A stretch of 64,000 nucleotides of DNA from Sphingomonas sp. BT-65 (GCF_026107375.2 NZ_JAPCIA010000002.1:372001-436000); one strand, 5' to 3'. Positions 34,578-43,877 are shown, counted from the first letter of the stretch. Translations and numbers: made by a program. The notes: generated by a model not told the origin, from the sequence alone.

Positions 34578-35171
34578 CTATGCCTGGCGCGGGCGGGCCG
34601 TGGGACCGGACTCCTCGCCGGGATCGACCGGTACCGGCGGCATGACCGGCATCTGCGACGTACGACGACGCCAGTGCATCAACTGCTGCATCCCGCGCGC
34701 AAGATGGGTCTCGACGGTGGAGACGCTGATCCCCAGCTCGAGCGCGATCTCCCGCGGCGCGCGGTCCTCGAACTTGCGCATCCGGATCACGCGGCGGCAG
34801 ACCGGAGGCAAGCGTTCGACCTCGGCAAGCAGGTCGACCAGCGCCTGGCGCTCGGCAACCGCCTCGAACACGCCCGGGGCCTCGTCGCGCGTCTCGGCGA
34901 GGCTGGGGGCGGGAATGTCCACGATCGCGACGATCTGCTCACGGCGCACCCGCTGGAGGACGAGGTTGCGAATCGTGGTCACGGTATAGGAACGGGGCGT
35001 GCGGACCGCCGCCCAATCGTCCATCTGGAGGAGCCTGAGATAGGCCTCCTGGACCAGGTCCGCGGCCTCTTCGCGGCTCCGCGACCAGCGGCGCGCCTGC
35101 CTTAGATAATGCGCCTCATAGGGCAGGACCTGCTCGCGGAACCAGATATCGATCGGACGGAGCCAGCTCAC
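34578..35171 (-). CDS. ECF-family RNA polymerase sigma factor (FecI-like)
   Basis: 197 aa from GTG 35171, which follows GGGGGAAGTGTC; an upstream ATG (35276) would add an unlikely 35 residues. Region 2: EAADLVQEAYLRLLQMDDWA. Region 4: LPPVCRRVIRMRKFEDRAPR and EIALELGISVSTVETHLARG. Transcribed toward the fecR and receptor genes. Expected to direct the receptor, and perhaps the divergent phytase, upon ligand signalling. Confidence 0.9.
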   Translation of the reverse strand: MSWLRPIDIWFREQVLPYEAHYLRQARRWSRSREEAADLVQEAYLRLLQMDDWAAVRTPRSYTVTTIRNLVLQRVRREQIVAIVDIPAPSLAETRDEAPGVFEAVAERQALVDLLAEVERLPPVCRRVIRMRKFEDRAPREIALELGISVSTVETHLARGMQQLMHWRRRTSQMPVMPPVPVDPGEESGPTARPRQA

Positions 35172-35337
35172 GACACTTCCCCCAACAGCCGGGGGCGCGA
35201 CTATCGGGGCTGATTGACTCCTTGATGACAGGCCGGCGCGAGGCGTCCGATTAGCGGTTTCGGCGATTCCGCGCATCCGGGATGCGAGGCGCCGCTCGTG
35301 CGCCGGATTGCGACGTCACCATTGAAAGGAAGCGTGA

Positions 35338-36435
35338 ATGGCTCGGTATCATGGTGTTCTTCTTGCCCTTCTCGTTTCAGGATGCGCCGGAACCGGCGGA
35401 ACGCCACCCCGAACCGGCGCGGATCCGGCGATGCCGACGCTCACTACCGTGCGCGAGACGGCTCCGGTTCTCTCGCCGGGGGATGCCGCGGACGATCCGG
35501 CGGTGTGGCGCAACCCGGCGGACCCCGCCCGGAGCCTGATCGTCGGAACCGACAAGGAATGGGGCCTCAACGTCTATGACCTCTCGGGCGCGCTGCGCGC
35601 GTCGGCACCGGCGGGGCTGGTCAACAATGTCGACCTGCGCGCGGACGTGCTGATCCGCAACGCGTCCGGCGTGCTCGTCGCCGCCAGCGACCGCACCGAG
35701 GATCCGAAGGGAAGGATCGCGCTCTACGTGCTCGAAACCGCGCCGGTCGGGCTGCGTCATTTGGCGCATGTGCCCGTCGAGAGCGACGGGGTCGGCAACG
35801 TCTATGGCTTTTGCCTGTGGCGGCGCGCGGCGGACGACGTCCACGCCTTCATCCCGTTCAACAACGGCGACGTGCGCCAATATGCGATCGACCTTTCGGG
35901 ACCTGCGCCGCGGGCCCGGTTCATCCGCTCGATCAAGCTCGGCAGCCAAACCGAGGGCTGCGTCGTCGATGACCGGACGGGCATTCTCTATGTCGGCGAG
36001 GAGCAGCGCGGTGTGTGGCGCATCGACGCCGCGCCGGAGCGCAAGGCGGTGCCGAAACTGTTCGCGCGGGTGGACGGGGTGCGGCTGATCCCCGACGTCG
36101 AGGGACTCGCGATCGTCCCGCGGGGCGCGCGGGGCGGGTATCTGCTCGTCTCCAGCCAGGCCGACAACCCCGCTCCCGGATCCGTCCGGCCGGGCAATGC
36201 CTATGTCGCGTACGACCTGGAGAGCGGCCGTTATGTGCGGCGCTTCGGGATCGCCGGATCGGGCGAGGTCGACGGCACCAGCGACACCGACGGGCTGGAG
36301 TTCGCCCCCGGCGATTTCGGCGCGCCGTTCGAAGGGGGCATCCTGGTCGTCCAGGACGGCGACAACGCCCCGCAGAACCAGAATTTCAAGATGGTGCCCG
36401 GAAGCGCGCTCAAGGCATTGCTCGAGCGGAAATAG
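35338..36435 (+). CDS. Beta-propeller phytase (3-phytase), lipoprotein
   Basis: 365 aa. Lipobox (LLVSGC, Cys16) anchors it in the envelope. Six-bladed-propeller phytase motifs: DDPAVWRNPADPARSLIVGT, DKEWGLNVYDLSG, LVNNVDLRADV, SQTEGCVVDDRTGILYVGEE, IPDVEGLAIV and DGTSDTDGLEFAPGDFG, whose Asp/Glu residues bind catalytic and structural calcium. Releases phosphate from myo-inositol hexakisphosphate. AAAGGA precedes ATG 35338. Divergent from the ECF sigma gene; the receptor system nearby suggests coordinated phytate use. Confidence 0.92.
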   Translation: MARYHGVLLALLVSGCAGTGGTPPRTGADPAMPTLTTVRETAPVLSPGDAADDPAVWRNPADPARSLIVGTDKEWGLNVYDLSGALRASAPAGLVNNVDLRADVLIRNASGVLVAASDRTEDPKGRIALYVLETAPVGLRHLAHVPVESDGVGNVYGFCLWRRAADDVHAFIPFNNGDVRQYAIDLSGPAPRARFIRSIKLGSQTEGCVVDDRTGILYVGEEQRGVWRIDAAPERKAVPKLFARVDGVRLIPDVEGLAIVPRGARGGYLLVSSQADNPAPGSVRPGNAYVAYDLESGRYVRRFGIAGSGEVDGTSDTDGLEFAPGDFGAPFEGGILVVQDGDNAPQNQNFKMVPGSALKALLERK

Positions 36436-36450
36436 TTAGACCAGGCCGAT

Positions 36451-36480
36451 CCGCCGAGACCGCATAGCCCGCCTCGGCGG
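36451..36480 (+). terminator. Hairpin downstream of the phytase gene
   Basis: CCGCCGAG (36451-36458) pairs with CTCGGCGG (36473-36480), a perfect 8-bp stem with a 14-nt loop, 16 bp after the phytase stop. There is no T-tract, so termination is uncertain. Confidence 0.35.
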
Positions 36481-36635
36481 CGAGGTGCCAGCGCGCTACC
36501 GACCGGAGCTTCGCGCGCCTTTCTCCATGCGAGCGATCAATCGCAGCCAGGGGTCGGCCCAACGCAATGTTTATTGCCTACTAAACTAATGGGATTATCT
36601 TGCGGGGCATGGAGCCGTCATATGGAGACATGGCC

Positions 36636-37301
36636 ATGTCCATCTTCTCGCCGCATGACGTGAATTCGCCGATCGTCCTGACCGTGCCGGGCCTGGGCGG
36701 CTCGGGCCCTTCGCACTGGCAGAGCCTGTGGGAGGATTCGCGTCCCGATACCCGCCGGGTGGAGCTCGGCATGTGGAGCACCCCGCACCGCAACAGCTGG
36801 GTCACCAAGCTCGACCAGGCGATCCGCGAGGCGCAGGCGCCGGTGGTGCTCGCCGCCCACAGCCTGGGCTGCCTCGCCGTCGCGTGGTGGGCCGAGCTCG
36901 CAGGGCAACCCTATGGCTGGCCGGTGGCGGGCGCGCTGCTCGTCGCGCCGGCGGACGTCGACAAGGGTTCGCACGAGGCGTTGCGCGCCTTCGCCCCCTC
37001 CCCTGCCAAGCCGCTGCCCTTCCCATCGATCCTGGTCGCGAGCACCGACGATCCCTGGGTGCATATCGACCATGCCCGCAACCTCGCCGCCAACTGGGGC
37101 AGCGTGTTCGTCGACGCGGGGCCGCAAGGTCATCTCAACGCCGATAGCGAGCTCGGCTGGTGGCACGATGGCCAGGTGCTGCTCGATCGCGTGCTCGACG
37201 CGGCGAGCGACCGGCGCGGACGCACCCGGCGCGTCGAGCAGCACAGCGTGCTGGCGATCAACGCGACCGACGCAGCGCAACGGCATTATCTGGGGAGCTA
37301 G
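36636..37301 (+). CDS. RBBP9/YdeN-family alpha/beta hydrolase
   Basis: 221 aa. Serine hydrolase fold: IVLTVPGLGGSGPSHWQSLW start, nucleophile elbow AAHSLGCLAV, acidic residue in ASTDDPW and catalytic His in GPQGHLNADS. I chose ATG 36636, eight nt after GGAG; Met codons at 36609 and 36630 are alternatives. The family has general esterase or uncharacterised activity. Sits between the phytase and the lipid-kinase pair on the same strand. Confidence 0.86.
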   Translation: MSIFSPHDVNSPIVLTVPGLGGSGPSHWQSLWEDSRPDTRRVELGMWSTPHRNSWVTKLDQAIREAQAPVVLAAHSLGCLAVAWWAELAGQPYGWPVAGALLVAPADVDKGSHEALRAFAPSPAKPLPFPSILVASTDDPWVHIDHARNLAANWGSVFVDAGPQGHLNADSELGWWHDGQVLLDRVLDAASDRRGRTRRVEQHSVLAINATDAAQRHYLGS

Positions 37302-37344
37302 GAACGCATGAGGCAGGATCCGTGCTCATGCGTTAGCAGGTGGC

Positions 37345-38178
37345 ATGGAGCGACTATGGTTCATCACGAATCCGCAATCGGGGTCGGCGACGCGCGAGAA
37401 GTGCGCGGCGCTGGAGGCCGTGTTCGAGGAACGCGGGCTCGTGCTCGCCGGCCGGACGGGATTCCCGGATGAACCGATCCCCAGCGAGGACGAACTGGTG
37501 GCGGCAAGGATCGACACCGTCGTGCTGTTCGCCGGGGACGGCACGATCAACGCCGCCTTGTGTGCGCTGGCGGATTGGGACGGCGCGTTCCTGATCCTGC
37601 CGGGCGGGACGATGAACCTGCTCGCCAGGGCGCTGCACGGCGACGCCGAGCCCCCCGACATCATCCACGCCGCGCATGACGGCGGGCGCAAGGTCGCGCT
37701 GCCCTATGTCGAGGCTGGGCCGCACCGCGCGTTCGTCGGCCTGATCCTGGGGCCGGCGGCGCATTGGGCGCGGGCGCGGGAGGCGGCGCGCAAGGGGCGC
37801 GTGGCACGCGTGCTCGGCGCGATGCGCACCGCGTGGCGGCGCACCTTCGGCAAGGGCATCCGCGTCGCCGGCGTGCCGGGGATGCGAGAGCGTTATCAGG
37901 CAGTGTTCGTCGCGCCCGGCGCGAACGGCCTGGAGGTCGCGGCGATCGACGCGCGCGACTGGGCATCGATCGCCGAGCTCGGCTGGAACTGGCTGACTGG
38001 GGATTGGGTCGCCGCGCGCGCCGTGACCGACCGGCGGGCCGAGCGGCTGCGCGTGCTGCGCCGCCGGCCGGTGCTTGCGCTGTTCGACGGCGAGCCGGTG
38101 ACGCTCGCGCCCAACACCGAGGTCACCGGCGGCATGACGCGGCCAGCCTTCATCGCCACATTGCAGGACGCCGCATGA
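37345..38178 (+). CDS. Diacylglycerol kinase-family lipid kinase
   Basis: 277 aa. DAGK catalytic domain: LWFITNPQSGSA, nucleotide loop VVLFAGDGTINAAL (GDGT), FLILPGGTMNLLARALHG, and a C-terminal domain with RPVLALFDGEPVTLAPNTEV. Phosphorylates a lipid or lipid-like alcohol; homologues include YegS-type kinases. Stop overlaps the metallophosphoesterase start by 4 bp (ATGA). Confidence 0.87.
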   Translation: MERLWFITNPQSGSATREKCAALEAVFEERGLVLAGRTGFPDEPIPSEDELVAARIDTVVLFAGDGTINAALCALADWDGAFLILPGGTMNLLARALHGDAEPPDIIHAAHDGGRKVALPYVEAGPHRAFVGLILGPAAHWARAREAARKGRVARVLGAMRTAWRRTFGKGIRVAGVPGMRERYQAVFVAPGANGLEVAAIDARDWASIAELGWNWLTGDWVAARAVTDRRAERLRVLRRRPVLALFDGEPVTLAPNTEVTGGMTRPAFIATLQDAA

Positions 38179-38939
38179 TCCGCCTGTTCCACGTCAGCGA
38201 CATCCATTTCGGCGCGGAGGATCGCGCCGCGCTCGACTGGTTCGCAGGGCTGGTGCGGGACGAAGCGCCCGACGCGGTGGTGGTGACCGGCGATCTCACG
38301 ATGCGCGCCCGCCACCGCGAGTTCGAGGCGGCGGCGAAATGGCTCGAGGGGCTGGGCCGGCCGGTGACGGTCGAAGTCGGCAATCACGACCTGCCCTATT
38401 TCAACCTGTGGGCGCGCTTCGTCACCCCCTATCGCCGCTACCGCGCGCTCGAGCGGATGATCGAGCGCCCGCTCGACCTGCCGGGCGTGACGATCGTCCC
38501 GCTCAAGACCACCGCGCGCTTCCAGTGGCGGCTCGACTGGTCGAAGGGCCATGTCAGCACGCGCGCGTTGCAACAGGCGCTGGCGCTGGTCGAGGCGGCG
38601 CCGGCGGGGCACCGCATCTTCGTCGCCTGTCATCATCCGCTGGTCGAGGCCGGGACGCGCAGCACCTCGCGCACGCGCGGCGGGCGGGGCGCGCTCGCGG
38701 CGCTGTCGCAGGCCGGAGCCGATGCGGTGCTGACCGGCCATGTCCACGACCCGTTCGACATACGGCATCCGAGCGGCGGCGGGACGGTGCGGCTGATCGG
38801 CGCCGGAACCCTGTCGGAGCGCGTGCGTGAGAGCCCGCCCTCGTTCAACGAGGTCCGCATCGCCGAGACCGGGATCGAGACGATCGCCCGAATCATGGGC
38901 GCGACGCCCGACCAGTCGCTGTCGCCACCCGCGGCGTGA
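38175..38939 (+). CDS. Calcineurin-like metallophosphoesterase
   Basis: 254 aa. All metal motifs are present: LFHVSDIHFG, VVTGDLTMRAR, VEVGNHDLP, VACHHPLVEAG and LTGHVHDPFD. Likely dinuclear Mn/Fe phosphodiesterase or phosphatase in the cytoplasm. ATG 38175 overlaps the kinase stop, so the kinase and phosphoesterase are co-translated, suggesting opposing or sequential acts on one phospho-compound; the substrate is unknown. Confidence 0.9.
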   Translation: MIRLFHVSDIHFGAEDRAALDWFAGLVRDEAPDAVVVTGDLTMRARHREFEAAAKWLEGLGRPVTVEVGNHDLPYFNLWARFVTPYRRYRALERMIERPLDLPGVTIVPLKTTARFQWRLDWSKGHVSTRALQQALALVEAAPAGHRIFVACHHPLVEAGTRSTSRTRGGRGALAALSQAGADAVLTGHVHDPFDIRHPSGGGTVRLIGAGTLSERVRESPPSFNEVRIAETGIETIARIMGATPDQSLSPPAA

Positions 38940-38947
38940 CACGAACG

Positions 38948-38975
38948 AAAAAGGCCGCCCCCGGAGGGACGGCCT
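38948..38975 (-). terminator. Rho-independent terminator for the serine-protease autotransporter
   Basis: Read on the minus strand: AGGCCG-T-CCC and GGG-G-CGGCCT form a 10-bp stem with one mismatch around a 4-nt loop, followed by TTTT. It lies 23 bp past the autotransporter stop and may also stop convergent transcription. Confidence 0.75.
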
Positions 38976-38997
38976 CTTCGTTGGATCCGCCGCTCGA

Positions 38998-41900
38998 TCA
39001 GAAGCGGAAGGTGACCGATCCGCGATAGGTCTGGACCGACAGGTCGGTGCGCTCGATCGTGGTGTCCGCCGCGATCGAGAGGTCGACCGAGCCGGTCTTG
39101 AGCGTCAGCCCGCCGCTGATCTCCGCCCAGTCCTTGTCCTCGCCGTTGAGCGCGAACAGCACGCCGCCGCTCGCGCCGCCGATCAGGTCTGCGGTGACGA
39201 AGTCCGGCTGGTCCGCGAACTCGTGGACATAGGTGCCGGTGACGAACGGCCGCACCTTGGCCGACTTGCCGCCGAAGGTGACACCCGCCCGGCCCTGATA
39301 GCTGGTGAAGGCGTGCCGGCGCAGGTCAAGCGCCATCGGTCCGCCGCTCTCCCGTGCGCTGCCGAAGCCGATATGGGTGGCGCGGCCGGCGATGCGCGGC
39401 GTGATCTCCAGCGAATCGCCGCCGAGGTCCTTACCCAGCCCGAGCTCGCTGCTGAGCACCAGCGCCGAATCCGAGGCGCGCAGCGTGAACGGCGTGCCGA
39501 GGAAGTTGACTGAGCGCTCGCTGCGCGAGGTGATCGCGCCGGCGATCACCAGGCCGTCGACGGTGAGACCGTTCGGGCTCACCATCTTGGCGTAGAGCGT
39601 GCCCTGGAAAGCCTCGTTCTTGACCGTCTGGCCGGCGAACGACGGCGTCCCTTCGAGGTCGGTATAGCTCAGCGCAAAGCCGACCAGGCCGTTGTCGCCT
39701 GCCGCGACCTCGATGCCGCCGCCGACATACCAGCCGTCGAGGTCGTCGCGCCCGCCGATCCCGGTCATCGCGCGGCCGTCGCCGGTGAGGTAGCCGCCGG
39801 AGATGAAGCCGCTCATATTGTCGGGCAATGCACCTTCCTGGAGCAGCGTCGGCGCCGCCATGTCGCTGGCGATGGTCGTGTTGCCGGCGGGCGACAGGCC
39901 GAGCGCCGCGACCTGCACCGGCCGGCCATAATGCGCCAGCGTGCCCCCTAGGTTCGCCGGGTCGAGACCCTGGAGACGCGTGCGGATGAAGTTCGAGTTC
40001 GAATCCACCACCGCGAAGCCCAGCGTCTGCACCGTCGATTCGCTCGCCGGGGCAAGGCTGGCCAGCGTCGTGCGGATCGTCGCCGCGTTCTGCAGATCGA
40101 GCGGGCCGTAGAGCGCGTCATAGTTCGCCGCATTGGCGCGGTTCGCGTCGAGCAGCAGCGCATAGGCGTAGCCGATCGGGTCACTCGACGGGACGACATT
40201 GGTATAGCTGCCCGCGACGATGTTCAGCAGCACCGAGTTCGCGGTGTAGCTGAGCCTCGGCGTCAGGATCGCGCTGAGCGCGGTCGGCGCGTTGAACGTG
40301 CCGGTGACGCCGCCTTGCGCGGTGAGGATCGTGTAGCTGCTGCCGCCGCGCAGCGTGGTCGGCGAGAAGGACAGCATCACGTTGCCGCCGAGCGTCGCCA
40401 GGCCGTTGGTCGGCGTAGTGCCGGTGAACGTCGTGGCGGTGAGCAGGATCCGGTCCGACACCCCGTTGGCGCCGACATCGACCAGATAGTTCGACCCCGA
40501 CGAGAGGACGAGATTGCCGGCGAAGGTCAGCGTGCCCGGCGTGGTCAGCGTGCCCGGCGCGATGCTGCCCATCACGCTGGTGGTGAACGGCGCGCGGACA
40601 GTGCCGGTGCCGGTCAGCAGGCCCGAGAGCAGCAGATAGTCGCCCGGCGAGGTGAGCGTGCCGTTGTTCTGGATCGTGCCGGTGAGCTGGCGGATCTCGA
40701 TCAGGCTGTTGAGCGTCGCGCCGCTGGCGATGTTGAGTTGCGAGGTCGCGCCCACGATCGAGAAGCGGTCGATGGTGACCGAGGAGTTCAGCGTCACTAC
40801 GCCGGTGTTGCGCAGCGTGACGTCGTAATAGCGCCCCATCTGCCCGGTCGCGCGCACGCCGTCGACATTGTTCGGCGTGAAGTTGGTCGCCCCCGGCAGG
40901 CCGTTGGCGATCGTCGGCGCCGGACGCACCGTGTCCGAATAGCCGGGGTCGGCCTGCGCGGTCTCGACCGGCATGGTCAGGCCCGAATTGCCGGTGATGT
41001 CCGCGACCAGCGGCGCGCTCGACTCGGTCGCGCCGTTGGGCACGTTGTTGCGCTCCTGGCCGGTGGCAATGTTCACGCACTCGTTGGTCGCGGGGTTGGC
41101 CGAGTTGCTCGGCGACTGGAAGCACATCTCGCCGAATTCGGGCGCGATGCCGAGCGCGCCGCCGAGGTTGGTCGGCAGGCCGTTCACGAGCTGGCCGTTG
41201 ACGATGATCTGGAAATTGGGATCGAGCTCGGTCACCCAGGCAGTCTGGTCTTCCCAGTTGCGATTGCCCGCCACCGCGGTGACGTAGCGATACGGGCTGT
41301 TGGCGACGATCCAGTCCCAATAGAGGAACAGCGGCTGGTAGAAGCTCTGCGTGCCGTAGCTGCCGCCGGGCTGTCCCCCGAAGAAGGTCGAGCCGCCGGA
41401 AAGCGTGCCGATCACCACCGGCTTAGAGAAGGCGCGGTCGAGGATCAGCGGGCCGCCCGAGTCGCCCGGCCCGGTCAGGCCCTCGCGCGGCAGCGCATTG
41501 TCGCGGAAGCCGTTGAAGTCCTCCGGATCGGCGCCGGTCTGTCCGCGGCGGGGATCGTCGAAGTCGAGGAAATAGAGCGCCTGCGGCCGCGAGGGACTTC
41601 CGGTGGTGCCGAACAGGAACAGGTTGCGGTTGTTGAGCGAGACCAGCGCGCCGAGCATGTTCTCGGCGGCGCGGCGGCGGAAATCGCTGCCCGAGGCCGC
41701 GCCGGTCGTGCCCGTACCGAAGCTGCCATAGCCCTGCATCTCGACATGATAGCCGGTGCCGGTCGCCGTATTGATGCTGCCCGGCGTCGGGAGCGGCGAG
41801 AACAGCAGCGCCCAGGTCGGGATGTTGCGGGTCGGAGTGTCGAGCACCGCGGTCGCGACGTCCGCCTCGAGGAAGCACGAGGTGGGGTTGGTGCACGATG

Positions 41901-42537
41901 CCGGTGCCTGCGAACGCGGATCGTAGAAGACCTGGTTGATATTGTAGAAGGCCTGAGCCTGATTGGTCTGATACTGCCCGGCACCGCCGGTACCGCCGAA
42001 CAGCCAGCGGACGAGCTCGTCGGTCTGGCCCGCGGCGTTGGCGCGCGTGTTGTTCTCGAAGCCGACACCGATGCCGACGCCGCCCGATCCCGCGCCATAG
42101 GCGGTCGCCGCGCGCGTGTTCACGCAGTGCGCCGCGAACAGGATGGTGCGCGGATTGATCAGCGTGCCGGTGCACAGGCCGACAAAGCCGCCGCCGGAGT
42201 CGGTGATCACCTGGCCGATGCCCGTGATGAGGTTCGGGTCGCGGGCCTGGGTGGGCGTGAAGTTGTTGTTGATCGTGATGTTGGGGGTCTCGATCGCTTC
42301 GTTGGGCAACACGAAACCGCTCTGCGCAGCCGGCGCGACGCTGACCGGCTGTGTGCCGGAATGGGGCACCTCGACCAGATCCGTGAGCCGGACGCTTGTA
42401 TGCGGGCTGTCGACGACATCGGCCGCGCTCAACGATTGCGCGCTGGCGACGCCCGGCGCGGTCAGCGCAAGGCTCAGGCCGGCAGCCGAAAGAAAAAGCG
42501 ATGCGCGCACGCGCCACTGGTGACAAGCGATTGTCAT
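38998..42537 (-). CDS. Autotransporter with trypsin-like (S1) serine protease passenger
   Basis: 1179 aa. Signal peptide ends near GVASA. Passenger protease about residues 85-440: catalytic His in ILFAAHCVNT, an Asp-bearing ADVATAVLD strand, and nucleophile in GPGDSGGPLIL; extra cysteine pairs (ASCTNPTSCF). A beta-helix-like linker (residues about 530-800, NTGVVTLNSSVTIDRFSIVG) precedes a 12-strand autotransporter barrel ending VQTYRGSVTFRF. Predicted to be exported and surface-displayed by the type V pathway. The upstream gap contains an inverted site pair (42625/42671). Confidence 0.9.
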   Translation of the reverse strand: MTIACHQWRVRASLFLSAAGLSLALTAPGVASAQSLSAADVVDSPHTSVRLTDLVEVPHSGTQPVSVAPAAQSGFVLPNEAIETPNITINNNFTPTQARDPNLITGIGQVITDSGGGFVGLCTGTLINPRTILFAAHCVNTRAATAYGAGSGGVGIGVGFENNTRANAAGQTDELVRWLFGGTGGAGQYQTNQAQAFYNINQVFYDPRSQAPASCTNPTSCFLEADVATAVLDTPTRNIPTWALLFSPLPTPGSINTATGTGYHVEMQGYGSFGTGTTGAASGSDFRRRAAENMLGALVSLNNRNLFLFGTTGSPSRPQALYFLDFDDPRRGQTGADPEDFNGFRDNALPREGLTGPGDSGGPLILDRAFSKPVVIGTLSGGSTFFGGQPGGSYGTQSFYQPLFLYWDWIVANSPYRYVTAVAGNRNWEDQTAWVTELDPNFQIIVNGQLVNGLPTNLGGALGIAPEFGEMCFQSPSNSANPATNECVNIATGQERNNVPNGATESSAPLVADITGNSGLTMPVETAQADPGYSDTVRPAPTIANGLPGATNFTPNNVDGVRATGQMGRYYDVTLRNTGVVTLNSSVTIDRFSIVGATSQLNIASGATLNSLIEIRQLTGTIQNNGTLTSPGDYLLLSGLLTGTGTVRAPFTTSVMGSIAPGTLTTPGTLTFAGNLVLSSGSNYLVDVGANGVSDRILLTATTFTGTTPTNGLATLGGNVMLSFSPTTLRGGSSYTILTAQGGVTGTFNAPTALSAILTPRLSYTANSVLLNIVAGSYTNVVPSSDPIGYAYALLLDANRANAANYDALYGPLDLQNAATIRTTLASLAPASESTVQTLGFAVVDSNSNFIRTRLQGLDPANLGGTLAHYGRPVQVAALGLSPAGNTTIASDMAAPTLLQEGALPDNMSGFISGGYLTGDGRAMTGIGGRDDLDGWYVGGGIEVAAGDNGLVGFALSYTDLEGTPSFAGQTVKNEAFQGTLYAKMVSPNGLTVDGLVIAGAITSRSERSVNFLGTPFTLRASDSALVLSSELGLGKDLGGDSLEITPRIAGRATHIGFGSARESGGPMALDLRRHAFTSYQGRAGVTFGGKSAKVRPFVTGTYVHEFADQPDFVTADLIGGASGGVLFALNGEDKDWAEISGGLTLKTGSVDLSIAADTTIERTDLSVQTYRGSVTFRF

Positions 42538-42792
42538 GAGAGCCCCCTGCGTTGACCCGGCCGCCCCCGGCCGGGTTCAATCGAGCGAGGCTATGCTGAT
42601 GGGGGGTGACGTCAAGTCCCAGTCGTTACAATTGCGCCTATTTTACGCGCCGATAGATGCGTCGAAGCCACAGTTGTAACCGATTCGGGTATGGGATTGA
42701 ACCGCAACGAAAAAGTCGCCTGACCTGCACTGGCAATCTGGCAACCGGTGTCAGCACGGCGGTGCGCTGTCGCCCAAAACCGCCGCGCAACG
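42538..42792. other. Intergenic region upstream of the autotransporter with inverted decamer pair
   Basis: No gene is visible. GTTACAATTG (42625-42634) and CAGTTGTAAC (42671-42680) are inverted copies matching at 9 of 10 positions, 36 bp apart, and may be binding sites for a regulator of the autotransporter. Nothing else is identified. Confidence 0.4.
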
Positions 42793-42819
42793 AAAAAGGC
42801 GGCCCATTTCTGGACCGCC
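42793..42819 (-). terminator. Rho-independent terminator of the rplM-rpsI operon
   Basis: On the minus strand: GGCGGTCC / GGGCCGCC 8-bp stem with one G-U pair, loop AGAAAT, then TTTTT. Located 45 bp beyond the rpsI stop. Confidence 0.82.
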
Positions 42820-42864
42820 CCTTCGAGGTCGCGATGCCGCTCCCCGCTTCCGCGGGGACAAGGC

Positions 42865-43398
42865 TTAGCGCTTCGAGAACTGGAAGCTGCGGCGGGCCTT
42901 GGCCTTGCCGTACTTCTTGCGCTCGACCGCGCGGCTGTCGCGGGTCAGGAAGCCGGCCGCCTTGACCGGCGCGCGCAGCACCGGCTCATACTTGGTCAGC
43001 GCCTGGGCGATGCCGTGCTTGACCGCGCCGGCCTGGCCCGAAAGCCCGCCGCCCTTGACGGTGCAGACCACGTCATACTGACCGTCGCGCTCGGCAACAC
43101 CGAACGGCTGGTTGATGACGAGACGCAGCGTCGGGCGCGCGAAATAGACTTCCTGGTCGCGGCCGTTGATCGTGATCTTGCCCGAGCCGGGCTTGATCCA
43201 CACGCGCGCGACGGCGTCCTTGCGGCGGCCGGTCGCATAGGCGCGGCCGAACTTATCGAGCTCCTGCTGGCGCAGCGGCATGGTCTCAACGACCGGGGCA
43301 CCGGCCAGATAGGCCTCGGCGGCGACCACCTCAGCACCCTCGGGCGCACCGGCGGCGATGTTACCGAGATCGGAAAGGGACTGGCGATTGTCGGACAT
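42865..43398 (-). CDS. rpsI: 30S ribosomal protein S9
   Basis: 177 aa, longer than enterobacterial S9 owing to a 45-residue N-terminal extension common in alphaproteobacteria. Core: [40 protein letters not shown] and the basic C-terminal tail [19 protein letters not shown] that reaches the P-site tRNA. ATG overlaps the rplM stop by one base (TAATG). Confidence 0.97.
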   Translation of the reverse strand: MSDNRQSLSDLGNIAAGAPEGAEVVAAEAYLAGAPVVETMPLRQQELDKFGRAYATGRRKDAVARVWIKPGSGKITINGRDQEVYFARPTLRLVINQPFGVAERDGQYDVVCTVKGGGLSGQAGAVKHGIAQALTKYEPVLRAPVKAAGFLTRDSRAVERKKYGKAKARRSFQFSKR

Positions 43399-43877
43399 TA
43401 TGCGCCCACCTTGTTCTTGCGGTTCATCGCCGCGATATCCAGGACTTCGGGATTCTGCGCCTCATGCGGATGCTCGGCGCCCTTGTAGATGCGCAGGTTG
43501 CGCATCTGCTGGCGGCCCAGGGGCCCACGCGGGATCATGCGCTCGATCGCCTTCTCCAGCACGCGCTCGGGGAAGCGACCTTCCAGCACCTTGGCGGCGG
43601 TGATTTCCTTGATTCCGCCGGCATAGCCGGTGTGCTTGTAATAGACTTTGTCGGCCAGCTTCTTGCCGGTGAACCGCACCTTGTCCGCGTTGATCACGAT
43701 GACATTGTCACCGCAATCGACATGCGGGGTGAAGCTGGTCTTGTGCTTGCCGCGCAGGACATTGGCGATCACCACCGCCGCGCGGCCGACGACCAGGCCG
43801 TCGGCATCGACGATATGCCACTTCTTCTCCACCTCGGCCGGCTTCACCGACTTGGTGGTCTTCATCAGCGCCTTCAT
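43398..43877 (-). CDS. rplM: 50S ribosomal protein L13
   Basis: 159 aa from ATG 43877 ([20 protein letters not shown]); Met at 43865 is an alternative. Signature: [40 protein letters not shown] and [13 protein letters not shown] [20 protein letters not shown]. Standard rplM-rpsI gene pair. Early-assembling 23S rRNA-binding protein. Confidence 0.97.
   Translation of the reverse strand: MKALMKTTKSVKPAEVEKKWHIVDADGLVVGRAAVVIANVLRGKHKTSFTPHVDCGDNVIVINADKVRFTGKKLADKVYYKHTGYAGGIKEITAAKVLEGRFPERVLEKAIERMIPRGPLGRQQMRNLRIYKGAEHPHEAQNPEVLDIAAMNRKNKVGA

Noticed and set aside
40315..42555. 746-residue plus-strand frame antisense to the autotransporter
   Set aside because: No recognisable domain; the protease triad is on the minus strand.
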